Below, one piece after another: positions 1-6,928 of a DNA stretch of 11,141 bases. The position numbers were made by a program, and so were the translations under genes. Numbering within the stretch: position 1 is the stretch's first letter; each line of letters starts with the position of its first letter. This stretch comes from Pavlovales sp. CCMP2436 (taxonomy: Eukaryota; Haptophyta; Pavlovophyceae; Pavlovales): contig MU631443.1 in assembly GCA_026770615.1 (NCBI GenBank), positions 1 to 11,141 on the forward strand. The letters are read 5' to 3'. Under the pieces are notes generated by a model. It was not told the DNA's origin. It did not search any database and saw nothing but the letters and a program-made list of their open reading frames with translations.

Positions 1-513
1 GGGTGCTGATACGAGGGGCGAATCAAGATAATTTTAGCTTTAGGTTTGAGCCAAGGACTTATTTATTAAATGACATTGTTAGGCTTCAAAATTTTGTGCA
101 GCAATCACGAAAATAGCACATTTCTCGTGGTCGCTTACTATCTTCTGATCAATCGGATCAGATCTCTACTCACGGGCGCAGCCCAGCTAAAGCAGGTCCG
201 GCGACGAATCACCAGGGATGAGCGCTCAAACATCAATAGCTTATGTCAAGTCTAATTGATTATTAAAAATAAGTAGCTAAACAGCTTTTATCCACTGCAT
301 CCTCTGATAAGAGGGTAAGTAGGATCAATATAAAGCATTATAAATAGTTAAGTGTGAGTAACATCAGTTAAGATCATCAAATAGTGGCGCAACTAGGTCG
401 AATACCAATTTTATTGCACGGCACTCACATTTTCATTTCTTTGTTCAATGATCTCTTTGAAGCTCAGGAAGATCATATAACATCTAAGATGAAATACGAT
501 TTCCCCTCATAAC
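1..513. other. AT-rich 3' flank or intron of the HAD gene, no exon seen
   Basis: I searched this stretch on the minus strand for the missing C-terminal exon (typically a CLVESG-like segment) and found none. It is AT-rich and has many stops. A 10-bp inverted repeat pairs 384-393 with 524-533 in exon 7 (gtggcgcaac and gttgcgccac). A plus-strand open frame at 70-255 has no coding-like composition. Confidence 0.5.
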
Positions 514-645
514 ATCAGTATTTGTTGCGCCACATATGCGCGTACCGAAGCGATCTCCGATCATCAGCACGTTGTGTCTCTCGCCCGAGTGCCCCTGCGC
601 CACTAGCATCTCGAGAGCCCTTCCCATCATGTGCTTTGCGCCAGC
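514..645 (-). CDS. HAD phosphatase exon 7 (motif IV)
   Basis: This exon is 132 nt if it ends before GTTATG at 513, codons 367-410. It reads AGAKHMMGRALEMLV to NVLMIGDRFGTRICGA. The acceptor is CACACAG ending at 646. D397 of GDRF is present. In the family the motif continues TD, but here it reads TR (R402). Another possible donor, GTACGC at 545, would end the exon straight after GDRF in phase 1 and remove the odd residues. Without splicing, a stop follows at 484. Confidence 0.75.
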
Positions 646-3600
646 CTGTGTGTGCGTGTGCGTGTGTAAGAGGAACCGTAATGTTCGTAAGTGTAAAAAA
701 AAAAAAAAAAAGGATTCATGCAAGTCGCGTGGTTTACAGACGCATCGCTCCTCCTTTCCCGACACAGAACACACACACACACACACACACAAACACGTCG
801 TTCTATATATGAGGCGCGGATATATGCATCAGGTGGTAATATATAATTTCTGTCATGAAATCAAAAACAAAAACAAAAACGCACCACTCCTCCCTCGCCG
901 ACGCAGAATCCACGACACTAAAATTTAGATTTGGTGTATTAAACTGTAGTATGCGTGTGAGCGCGCGCGTGTGTGTGTTAGCATGTTGAATGTTTGACAG
1001 CTTCTTTGATTGTGAGATGATTGGATTACTACGCATTATGTTTATACGCTCACCGCGCCGCCCTTGCCCACGCAGAACACACGATCCGCGCCACGCGGGT
1101 ACATCACCTGATAGGGGTGGGGGGGGTGGGATTGGGCAGCAGACAGTAGTCAGCAAACAGTGAGCAGCAGGCAGTGGGCAGCAGACTGTCAGCCACTCGT
1201 GAATACATTTCAATGCAAGCAATTCGTGAATCATACAAAAAAAGAAGAAGTTAATCAATCAATCAATCAATCAATTTACCCGGCGCATCATCGCGGCGAA
1301 CATTCCGGGGCCGGGCAGAGGCCAGACCATGTCGGGGAACTCTGGGTCGGCGGAGGGATTAAACGCGTCATCCGCCGTGTAGACGAAACAGGCCCCGTGC
1401 ATCAGCAGGTAAGACGCCTGCCACACACGCAGGGGGGGGAGGGGTTGATAGAGAGAGTGAATCGTATTGATAGACTGCAACACAATGGACAATAGATCTT
1501 GCATTACAAAATCCAGCAAAAGCGATAATTTGGATTACACGCAGGGGGAGGGGAGGGGGGGGGAGGGAAAGGGGTGTGAGAGGGGTTTAACGCATCGTGC
1601 ATCATAAGGGAGGACGCCTGCAAACAAACAGAAAAGGGTGGGGGCAAGGGTTTAAGCCCGAGTGCGAATAAAATAAACGTCCTTATAAATATAAGGAAGG
1701 GCGAGGCCGTCGCTTCAGAAATCTGACGACACGGTTGGAATAAAGAGAAGCCTGAGTTGCCAGCCCTTACACCCTTGGGGGGGGGGGGGTAAAGGAAGCG
1801 ACAAGGGAAATGTTCAACGTGCACTGCATGTGGGTGTGCGTGTGTTTGTGTGGTGGTGGGTGTGTGGGTGCGTGGGTGGTGGTGTTGGGGGGGGGTTATA
1901 AAGGAGAGGGGTTCAATGCATCGTCCGCTGTGTGTGAGTGAGTGTGTGGGTATGTGTGTGAGTGTGAGTGTGTGTGCGTGTGCGTGTGTGTGTGTGTGTG
2001 CGTGTGTTTGTATGTGTAGAGAGACGGGGGTTAGGGGGGTAGGACTAGACGAAGCGATGGGTTTTTTTAATAACAATTATTTTTACGTCCCCGACTTGCA
2101 GCCCGAAGGCGTACGGGCATGCCATGGTAGGGTCAGCGCATCGGTCGTCTCATGCGCGATCTTACTCCCCGCGTCGTCTCTAGAAGCTAGGAACTATAAA
2201 TTACTTATTTTGTCGACAACAAATAAGAATTATCTTATGTAAGACTACTAATTCCTCACCGCATTAACTGATCCAGACTCAGCGGCCAAAGCCGCGCGAA
2301 AGCGAAAATTAAAAAGCCAACGGCAACGCTATCGCCGGACATAAAAGTCCGGTATTCCCGTCTAACCAACCCATAGTATCCCTTTAAGGGAGTCTGGATA
2401 TAAATATAATCGGACACTGAATTAGTACCTTCTTGACGACATCGAAACTCCAATCCGTGAAGCCAGCTTCGCCAGTCGTCGGGTCCACGTTCTGTTTGAA
2501 AAAAAAAATGGTGGGGGGGATGAGAACAGTCAGCAAGCAGACAGCAGCGGGTAGACAGCAAAGATGCGCTGACCCTCCCATGTCATGCCCGTACGCCTTC
2601 GGGCTGCAAGTCGGGGGACGTGGAAAGAACTATCATAAAAAAACAAACAAAAAAGTATTATTTGAATCAGCACCTGAGCGATATTTCCATCGATAAACAG
2701 CGCGACGCAAACTGCCTTTGTGGCGCACGAGATAGTAGCCTTTGTGGCCCAGCCCTGCAATGGGGGGAGAAGGAGGGGGTGGGGGTTAAAAATTGTCTGC
2801 AAACCGCCTTTGTGGCGCATGAAATAGTAGCTTTTGTGGCCCAGCCCTACAAGTGGTGCGTTTGTGTGTGGCGTGTGTGTGTGTGTGGGGAGTGGGGGGG
2901 GGGTAAGAATGTCTACAGTCAGAGCAGAACGGTAGCTCGGTAGCTTTTTTGGCCCAGCCCTGCAGGCAGCCATGTGCGGATATTTGTCGACAACAATTAA
3001 GAATTACCTTGTGTAAGACTACTAATTCCTGGCCGGATTAACTGATCCGGACTCAGCGGCCAAAAGCCGCGCGAAATCCAAAGCCAACGGCAACACTATC
3101 GCTATCAATGTCTGCAGTTTTTTTGCCTGCAGTCAGAGCCGGCATGCATTCATCCTTAATGAATAATAGTTCTTTTAACGCCTCCCCACTCGAAACCCCT
3201 CATGGCCATCAATTCTGGACATGGAGGGAGAGGAGAGGAGCAAGGCTGTCCGATAGAGACTCGACACTTCGGCCGGCGCTCTCGGCGCCGCCGCTCCGAC
3301 ACGAGGTGCTCGGGCAACCTCGTGAATGAAGGAATTTCTGTTCGTGAACAGTTAACGTATTTTAGACTGTACCGGACTAGTGTGATATTATTTGCTAGGC
3401 CCGCCGATTCCCGTAATATCGTAATTCTTTTGGGCTCTACCGGTATAGCGTTCCAGGAGCTCAAAGAGTATATTCCGGTACCGGTAAAATCCGGTCTCGA
3501 CAGGACAGGACAGGACAGGGGGGGGGAGGAGGCAGCCTGTTCTCTTTTTAAAAAAAACGCCTTTCCCTCCCCCTCCCCCTCCTAACCCTCCCCCTCCTAA

Positions 3601-5524
3601 CCCTCCCCCCAGCCTGTTCTCTTTTCATTTTTTAAAAAAATTCATAGCGAGGTGCCAGCAGACATTTCGCGATGATATGTGCAAGCGTGTGTAAATATCT
3701 AGATTAACGTCCGTCCCCTGACAGGTCTCCACCGGACCCAAGCGTTGAGAAAACACTCGGATCAAGGGACCTCAGCAGATCACAAGGATACCGTCCCCAC
3801 TACAGACATCAGACATCCCGCCAGAGATATGTAAACAAGCCTTCTCTGGAATATGGCTGGAAGCCCGTGAGAGCAGCAGGCAGCGGACAGCGAGCACCAA
3901 CGCTGGTAGACTTTAGCGTTCCGCGTCAAATTGGCATCCGACAGCAGGCGCAGATTAAACTGAAATCCGACCTCTTAATCTTCTTAAATAATTGTTAAGA
4001 ACAAAAAAACAAAAACCAAGCCAAACCAAAACCAAACCAAACCAAACTTACCTTTGCTTCACTCTCCGTTAGGTGGGTCCTGAGCACCCAGGTCCGCACT
4101 AACTCGGGGGCCGATTTCATAAGCATGCCGTGCCAAAAGGGCTGCGCGCTACCCGAGATCACGAACACACGCGCGTGTGCCGGCAGATTGTCCACCATCC
4201 ATTGCACCTGTAAATGTTTGTCGACAACGAATAAGAATTCTCTTGTGTAAGACTACTAATTCAAGCCCGAAAAATCAGATCCGGACGAACGGCTCAAAAG
4301 CCGCGCAAAGCCGAGGCCAAAACGCCTCCACGCTAAATCACATATGTGACGTGGATTTGTGTATCTCGTCACGTGGGAGTATTCACGCCGTCACTGCTGA
4401 AGCCAGGACTCTGTTCTTGGTGCAAACCTCGCCGGCGAGGTTTTCACCAATGCGATGACTACCGTAAACTGTAAACTGGTTTTTAACCAAATACGTTTTT
4501 TACATAATTTCAATTTAGGTAGCAACCGAGACCCGGAACTCGCGCCGTCCGATAAAGACCCGGAACGCATATAAAGAAAGCATACGGGAATAAAACCTAC
4601 GGGAATGAGTAATGGTAAGCTTGGGTAGGGAAGGTCGCACGCTTTCCACCCGGCCCTATTTATTCGTTTTATTGTATAAGTAACCCCCTTAGCTGCGTCC
4701 GGTTCTCTATCGGACAGGGCTACCACCCGCGCAGTCGTGTGTGTGTCTTTCAGTGATGACCCTTCAGCGGATGAGGCGCGCTGAAGGTAGCTGCTGGCAC
4801 GGCGGATTCACTCCTCGGAGAGACGTCGTTATGAACCAACGATGACGGAGTCTCGAGCGAAAAAATTATATATTTATATACATCTTTGGGCGTATCTTTA
4901 AAATATTGGGCTCATTACCTGGGCGTCCGCCGCCGTCCAGATGTGCTTCGTAGGGTCGATAGGCGGGCCGGGCAGCAGGAAGGGCGCTGTTTGCAGTTTC
5001 ATCGAAACGCCTGCTGCAGCTTTAGCACCCGTGTTGCTCACCAGGACAAACGGGGTCCCATTTGCGACCAACCGCTCATACAGCAAAATGGCACCCGGCA
5101 GCAGCCCGAGCGGCGAGTAGAGCGTGCCGTCCAGGTCGATGAGCAACCCCACCTTGCACCGGTCCACCTTGCTCAGCAGCGCGGCCAGCGACGGCGCGGT
5201 GGTCGCGAGCGGCAGCACCGCGGCGGCACCTGCGGCAAACGCGGCGGCGGTAGCCGCGCCCAAGAGAGTATTTGTGGTGCTGCGCCGGTGCAGCTGCCGC
5301 CCTGGCCCGCATTCGCCGAGAAGCCGGGTCACAATTGCCGAGGTCGCGTCAGCCGCCGCAGCCGCCGCCAGTTGCGGCGCAACGCTGGTGGCGGCGAGCT
5401 CGAGGTTGGCAAGCACCGCGACGAGCTTGTCTAGGAGGCCGGCATCCTCGAGCATATGCCGCCAGCGCAGACGCGCGGCAGCCTTGTCGCAAGGGGTGCA
5501 ACCCTGCGCCGCGGTGCCCTGCAT
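514..5524 (-). CDS. HAD-superfamily (subfamily IIA-like) phosphatase, seven exons, 3' end missing
   Basis: Seven minus-strand pieces join in one frame: 5524-4919, 4207-4052, 2754-2674, 2491-2429, 1417-1280, 1107-1054 and 645-514, about 410 residues. Seen: motif I DLDGTLY (D130 nucleophile, D132 acid/base), motif II VSNTGAK (S163), a cap-like region, motif III VGKGG (K363) and motif IV start MIGDRF (D397). The order and spacing match the HAD IIA family (NagD, phosphoglycolate, pyridoxal phosphate and 4-nitrophenyl phosphatases), which dephosphorylates small metabolites using Mg2+. The substrate cannot be told. The N-terminus is about 120 residues longer than usual and has an alanine-rich hydrophobic stretch at about 85-110 that could be a membrane anchor or part of a targeting sequence. 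ATG 5524 is the first in frame after a stop near 5593. The usual 40-60 residues after motif IV are absent, so a further exon probably lies left of the window. All introns are GT-AG and phase 0. Confidence 0.85.
768..790. repeat. (AC)n microsatellite in intron 6
   Basis: An AC dinucleotide run lies in intron 6, with a 17-nt A run about 60 bp to its left. GT-rich relatives lie at 960-980 and 1830-2020. Confidence 0.9.
1054..1107 (-). CDS. HAD phosphatase exon 6 (motif III lysine)
   Basis: This exon is 54 nt, codons 349-366, VMYPRGADRVFCVGKGGA. K363 in VGKGG is the expected HAD motif III lysine. The acceptor is CTATCAG ending at 1108, after a C-rich tract, and the donor is GTGAGC from 1053. Phase 0 on both sides. 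Confidence 0.88.
1280..1417 (-). CDS. HAD phosphatase exon 5 (end of cap, substrate loop)
   Basis: This exon is 138 nt, codons 303-348, ASYLLMHGACFVYTADDAFN to GMFAAMMRR. It resembles the HAD IIA stretch in which a beta strand and a TxxDxxxP-type loop precede the PGPGMFAAA-type helix. The acceptor is GTGGCAG ending at 1418 and the donor is GTAAAT from 1279. The donor runs straight into a TTGA microsatellite. Confidence 0.9.
1579..1620 (-). repeat. Duplicated, internally deleted start of exon 5
   Basis: In transcript sense a strong acceptor, TTTGTTTGCAG, is followed by GCGTCC and a decayed copy of exon 5 that lacks about 27 nt in the middle. The acceptor lies exactly 200 bp upstream of the real one. 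The frame of the copy continues for some distance but has no matching donor. Confidence 0.8.
1905..1935 (-). repeat. Short decayed copy of the middle of exon 5
   Basis: It resembles the exon 5 codons for TADDAFNPS with several changes. It sits between GT-rich microsatellites in intron 4. Confidence 0.5.
2085..2141 (+). repeat. Left arm of inverted repeat flanking exon 4
   Basis: These 57 nt match the reverse complement of 2564-2621 with two mismatches and a one-base gap. The arm contains the core ttgcagcccgaaggcgtacg. Confidence 0.95.
2210..2335 (+). repeat. Structured intronic repeat, copy A (intron 4)
   Basis: It begins with palindrome TTGTCGACAA, followed by an AT-rich hairpin (TAAGA/TCTTA), the segment GTAAGACTACTAATTC, and stem GCGGC-CAAA-GCCGC. 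It shares about 120 bp with copy B and about 45 bp plus scattered blocks with copy C. A shortened inverted copy (TACTAATTC and ATCCAGACTC blocks) occurs at 2390-2428 and ends exactly at the exon 4 donor. Confidence 0.85.
2390..2428 (-). repeat. Inverted partial copy of the structured repeat at the intron 4 donor
   Basis: Read on the minus strand, the intron starts GTACTAATTC and continues after a 19-nt spacer to ATCCAGACTC. The same two blocks occur in plus orientation in copy A (2246-2254 and 2271-2280) with a 16-nt spacer. The two form terminal-inverted-repeat-like ends of a segment of about 190 bp. Confidence 0.65.
2429..2491 (-). CDS. HAD phosphatase exon 4 (63-nt microexon)
   Basis: This exon is 63 nt, codons 282-302, NVDPTTGEAGFTDWSF to VVKK. 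The acceptor is CAAACAG after a T run and the donor is GTACTA from 2428. It continues exon 3 (DGNIAQ, then NVDPTTGE) in phase 0 and reads into exon 5. It lies inside a 57-nt inverted repeat (2085-2141 and 2564-2621). Confidence 0.8.
2564..2621 (-). repeat. Right arm of inverted repeat flanking exon 4
   Basis: This is the partner of 2085-2141, lying in intron 3. The 422 bp between the arms contain repeat copy A and the whole of exon 4. Confidence 0.95.
2674..2754 (-). CDS. HAD phosphatase exon 3
   Basis: This exon is 81 nt, codons 255-281, GWATKATISC to VALFIDGNIAQ. The acceptor is CCATTGCAG ending at 2755 and the donor is GTGCTG from 2673. The beginning of this exon, with its acceptor, is duplicated twice further upstream in intron 2, so the acceptor choice could vary. 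I chose this copy because only here does the frame run on to the downstream donor. Confidence 0.7.
2799..2851 (-). repeat. Duplicated 3' splice site and start of exon 3, copy 1
   Basis: These 53 nt match 2707-2759 with five differences. In transcript sense the copy keeps an acceptor (TTGTAG) and the first codons of exon 3, then diverges. It sits 92 bp upstream of the real exon. Confidence 0.9.
2941..2964 (-). repeat. Duplicated 3' splice site and start of exon 3, copy 2 (short)
   Basis: These 24 nt match the start of exon 3 and its CTGCAG acceptor with two differences. The copy is truncated and lies between repeat copy B and exon copy 1. Confidence 0.75.
2984..3103 (+). repeat. Structured intronic repeat, copy B (intron 2)
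   Basis: It has the same TTGTCGACAA start and GTAAGACTACTAATTC block. It also shows a perfect CCGGAT/ATCCGG stem and a GCGGC/GCCGC stem. In transcript orientation it lies about 18 nt upstream of a duplicated exon 3 acceptor at 2965. Confidence 0.85.
3105..4050. other. Interior of intron 2, no gene seen
   Basis: It holds a GGACA repeat (about 3499-3520) running into a G run, a duplicated block beginning cagcctgttctctttt (3533 and 3610), a C-rich tract with cctaacc units (3560-3612), and a TTTGG-type microsatellite next to the exon 2 donor (4006-4048). Open frames here lack coding composition. Confidence 0.6.
3560..3616 (-). repeat. G-rich telomere-like tract inside intron 2
   Basis: On the transcript strand the tract has many runs of three to six G, with two GGGTTAGG units set in GGAGGGGGAGGG blocks. 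It would be expected to form G-quadruplexes in the RNA. The tract lies between two copies of a cagcctgttctctttt block, which suggests a local tandem duplication. Confidence 0.75.
4052..4207 (-). CDS. HAD phosphatase exon 2 (cap region)
   Basis: This exon is 156 nt, codons 203-254, VQWMVDNLPAHARVF to THLTESEAK. The acceptor is TTTACAG ending at 4208 and the donor is GTAAGT from 4051, a consensus 5' splice site. Both boundaries are phase 0. It follows motif II, in the position of the family's cap region. Confidence 0.85.
4218..4322 (+). repeat. Structured intronic repeat, copy C (end of intron 1)
   Basis: It starts with TTGTCGACAA only about 10 nt from the exon 2 acceptor. The stem is CGGCT-CAAA-AGCCG, so the bases differ from copies A and B but pairing is kept. 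The remainder is more diverged. Confidence 0.75.
4323..4918. other. Interior of intron 1, no gene seen
   Basis: This is intron sequence with no supported coding frame. An imperfect inverted repeat pairs 4549-4572 with 4693-4718 (gtccgata-aga type), which could be the ends of a small non-autonomous element of about 170 bp. Confidence 0.5.
4919..5524 (-). CDS. HAD phosphatase exon 1 (N-terminal extension, motifs I and II)
   Basis: This exon is 606 nt, codons 1-202. It carries the long N-terminal extension, the hydrophobic alanine-rich stretch, DLDGTLY and VSNTGAK, and ends in HIWTAADAQ just before donor GTAATG at 4918. The G+C-rich third positions fit coding on this strand. The upstream start is less sure than the 3' end, because CAG directly precedes the ATG and could be a splice acceptor for an unseen first exon. 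Confidence 0.85.
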
Positions 5525-5539
5525 CTGCTCCCGCTCCAG

Positions 5540-5775
5540 GGTTCGACGTCCTACCCGTGGATTCTCCCCAGCTGCGCCCCACCGGACGTTTGCTCAGCTC
5601 TTTCGCCCTCTCTCCCGCCGACCCGTCCCTCGACCCCCTCCCCTTCCCCCCCCGTCTGCGCGCCCGGGGCAGCCTCGACCTCAGTTCACTGAACCTGGGC
5701 GCCGGCGCGGACCCGTCCACGGAGATGCTCGATCTTTTGGCCGCGCTCTTTTGGTCCAGGCACAAATATTTTTAA
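5540..5775 (+). CDS. Possible plus-strand terminal exon upstream of the HAD gene, unknown product
   Basis: A pyrimidine-rich stretch ending CTCCAG at 5539 could be an acceptor. The frame after it runs 78 codons from FDVLPVDSPQL to the end FWSRHKYF and TAA at 5773. Third positions are about 80% G+C, above first and second positions, which is how real genes behave here. No family is recognised. The stretch also overlaps the region where the HAD promoter or 5' UTR should lie, and the opposite strand is open too, so this is a weak call. Confidence 0.25.
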
Positions 5776-5889
5776 ACGGGTCCGGGTCGTCCATTCTACA
5801 GAACGTAAAAATGTGAACGTAACGTGAACTTTTCATACTGATTTTAAATTTTAAGCTTTTCTCTGATTCACATTCTGACTCAAAAAGAG

Positions 5890-6215
5890 GTGGGGGCTCG
5901 CTTGGCGGTTAGCTGCGACTTGCGGGTCAAGGAGAGGATGTGCATGCACCCCGTCTGTCCTCCGTGAGTGTGCGCCCCCGCGTCCCACGAGGTCCGTGCG
6001 AGCGAGGGTCTTGATGCTGACGGGATGCTCGCGCACGGTCGGGGCCATGGGCGAGACGGCCGGGATCGGCGGTTTGTGGGTTGACTTGCGCAATTGGCAT
6101 TCGACACCGCACGTGCTCGCACGATAGCCACGCGCTCGATGCAGGTAAACATCTGCAGGCGCGTGGACGACGGGAAGGCGAGCACAAGCTGAAGCAGCAT
6201 GCGACGTGTCAGACA
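5890..6215 (-). pseudogene. Coding-like minus-strand fragments in two frames, unknown
   Basis: One frame reads RRMLLQLVLAFPSSTRL to FTCIERVAIVR (about 6215-6120). It passes, one frame over, to STHKPPIPAVSPMAPTVRE and IKTLARTDLVGRGG (about 6090-5970). Third-position G+C is 76-88%, higher than at the other positions, which argues for real coding history on this strand. No family is recognised. A plus-strand frame across the same region also looks reasonable, so the strand is not certain. The frame change suggests a pseudogene or an unseen intron. Confidence 0.3.
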
Positions 6216-6704
6216 AGCTTGAGCCGCTTGAAGATGAGCCGCTTGAGGACGAGCCGCGCGTGGACGAGCCACGCGTGAAGGTAGGCGGAGCGAGCTTGAG
6301 CACCGACGGGCGAGCTCGACGAAAACCAAGCTCGAGCCGCGTGCTGGACCAACATGAAGGACGGTGGGCTTCAGCACGTCGGCGAGAAAGGCAAGCACGA
6401 CCACCGCTCGAGCGAGCGCGATGACTGGACGACGACGAAGATGAATGTTGGATACGGCCCTGATGCGTCTCTCAGCCTAGTCCTCTCGGCGCTAGCTGGA
6501 GGCAGCACTCGCTCCGCGCGAGTGGCCAGCAGGGGCAACGATGGTGAAAGTAACTGCAAAAGACGAAAAAGACGACGCCTTAAAGGCTGCATGTTCTACC
6601 TTATGGCAGTAGATCCGCTCTGCCGCCCGGACTGGTTCTCACTCACTGATAGTCCCGTCCTGGTGTCCGAGGCCCAGACCAGCTCCGCGCTGTCCGGCGC
6701 CTGA
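6206..6704 (+). pseudogene. Coding-like plus-strand fragments with acidic repeats and a basic cluster, unknown
   Basis: The first frame holds tandem 15-bp units coding DKLEPLEDEPLEDEPRVDEP (6212-6270). A second frame from about 6300 reads GELDENQARAACWTNMKDGG and runs to TGA at 6704. It includes a basic cluster, KRRKRRRLK, that could be a nuclear localisation signal. In the second frame third-position G+C is about 83% against 60% and 37% at positions one and two, so I prefer this strand to the longer open minus frame opposite. One frame change, at about 6280-6300, separates the pieces. No family is recognised. Confidence 0.35.
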
Positions 6705-6777
6705 CAATGAAGAAGGCGGGTGAGAGGCGGCGAGCGTGAAGGCGGGTTAGCGGATTTTCCTTGGGCGATTTTTTTTT

Positions 6778-6810
6778 AAACGTGATTAAGCCTTAAAACG
6801 TGATTAAGCC
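6778..6810 (+). repeat. Two direct 15-bp repeats (AAACGTGATTAAGCC)
   Basis: Perfect copies lie at 6778-6792 and 6796-6810 after a run of T. The motif resembles the AAACGTTGATT core found at 7503, 7613 and 9840. Confidence 0.95.
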
Positions 6811-6928
6811 AGTAGGTTGCTGTAACTATTTTTTGTTCTGGGTGTCAGTTGGTGGGTGTCAGTCGAATTTTTTTGGGATACAGTTATTGGTATACAATTA
6901 AAATGACGTGCACTAATGCGCAGCTCGC

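Noticed and set aside
484..928. Frames over the AC and A microsatellites
   Set aside because: They translate simple repeats (CVCVCV, HTHTHT, KKKK) and only the segment 645-514 belongs to a real exon.
2566..2630. ttgcag site in the inverted repeat as an extra exon
   Set aside because: After the acceptor-like site the frame meets a stop within a few codons (PEGVRA then TGA in the intron 3 copy) and there is no suitable donor.
4391..4726. Minus-strand frame in intron 1 with SDREPD and SLSDGASS segments
   Set aside because: The two similar segments are inverted copies of one short sequence, and the frame has no splice sites that would join it in phase with exons 1 and 2.
5880..6404. Long minus-strand frame reading VVVLAFLADVLKPTVLHVGP, like a membrane protein
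   Set aside because: In 6300-6460 the opposite strand has the stronger coding pattern (third-position G+C about 83% against 60%). The hydrophobic residues are the complement of charged plus-strand codons.
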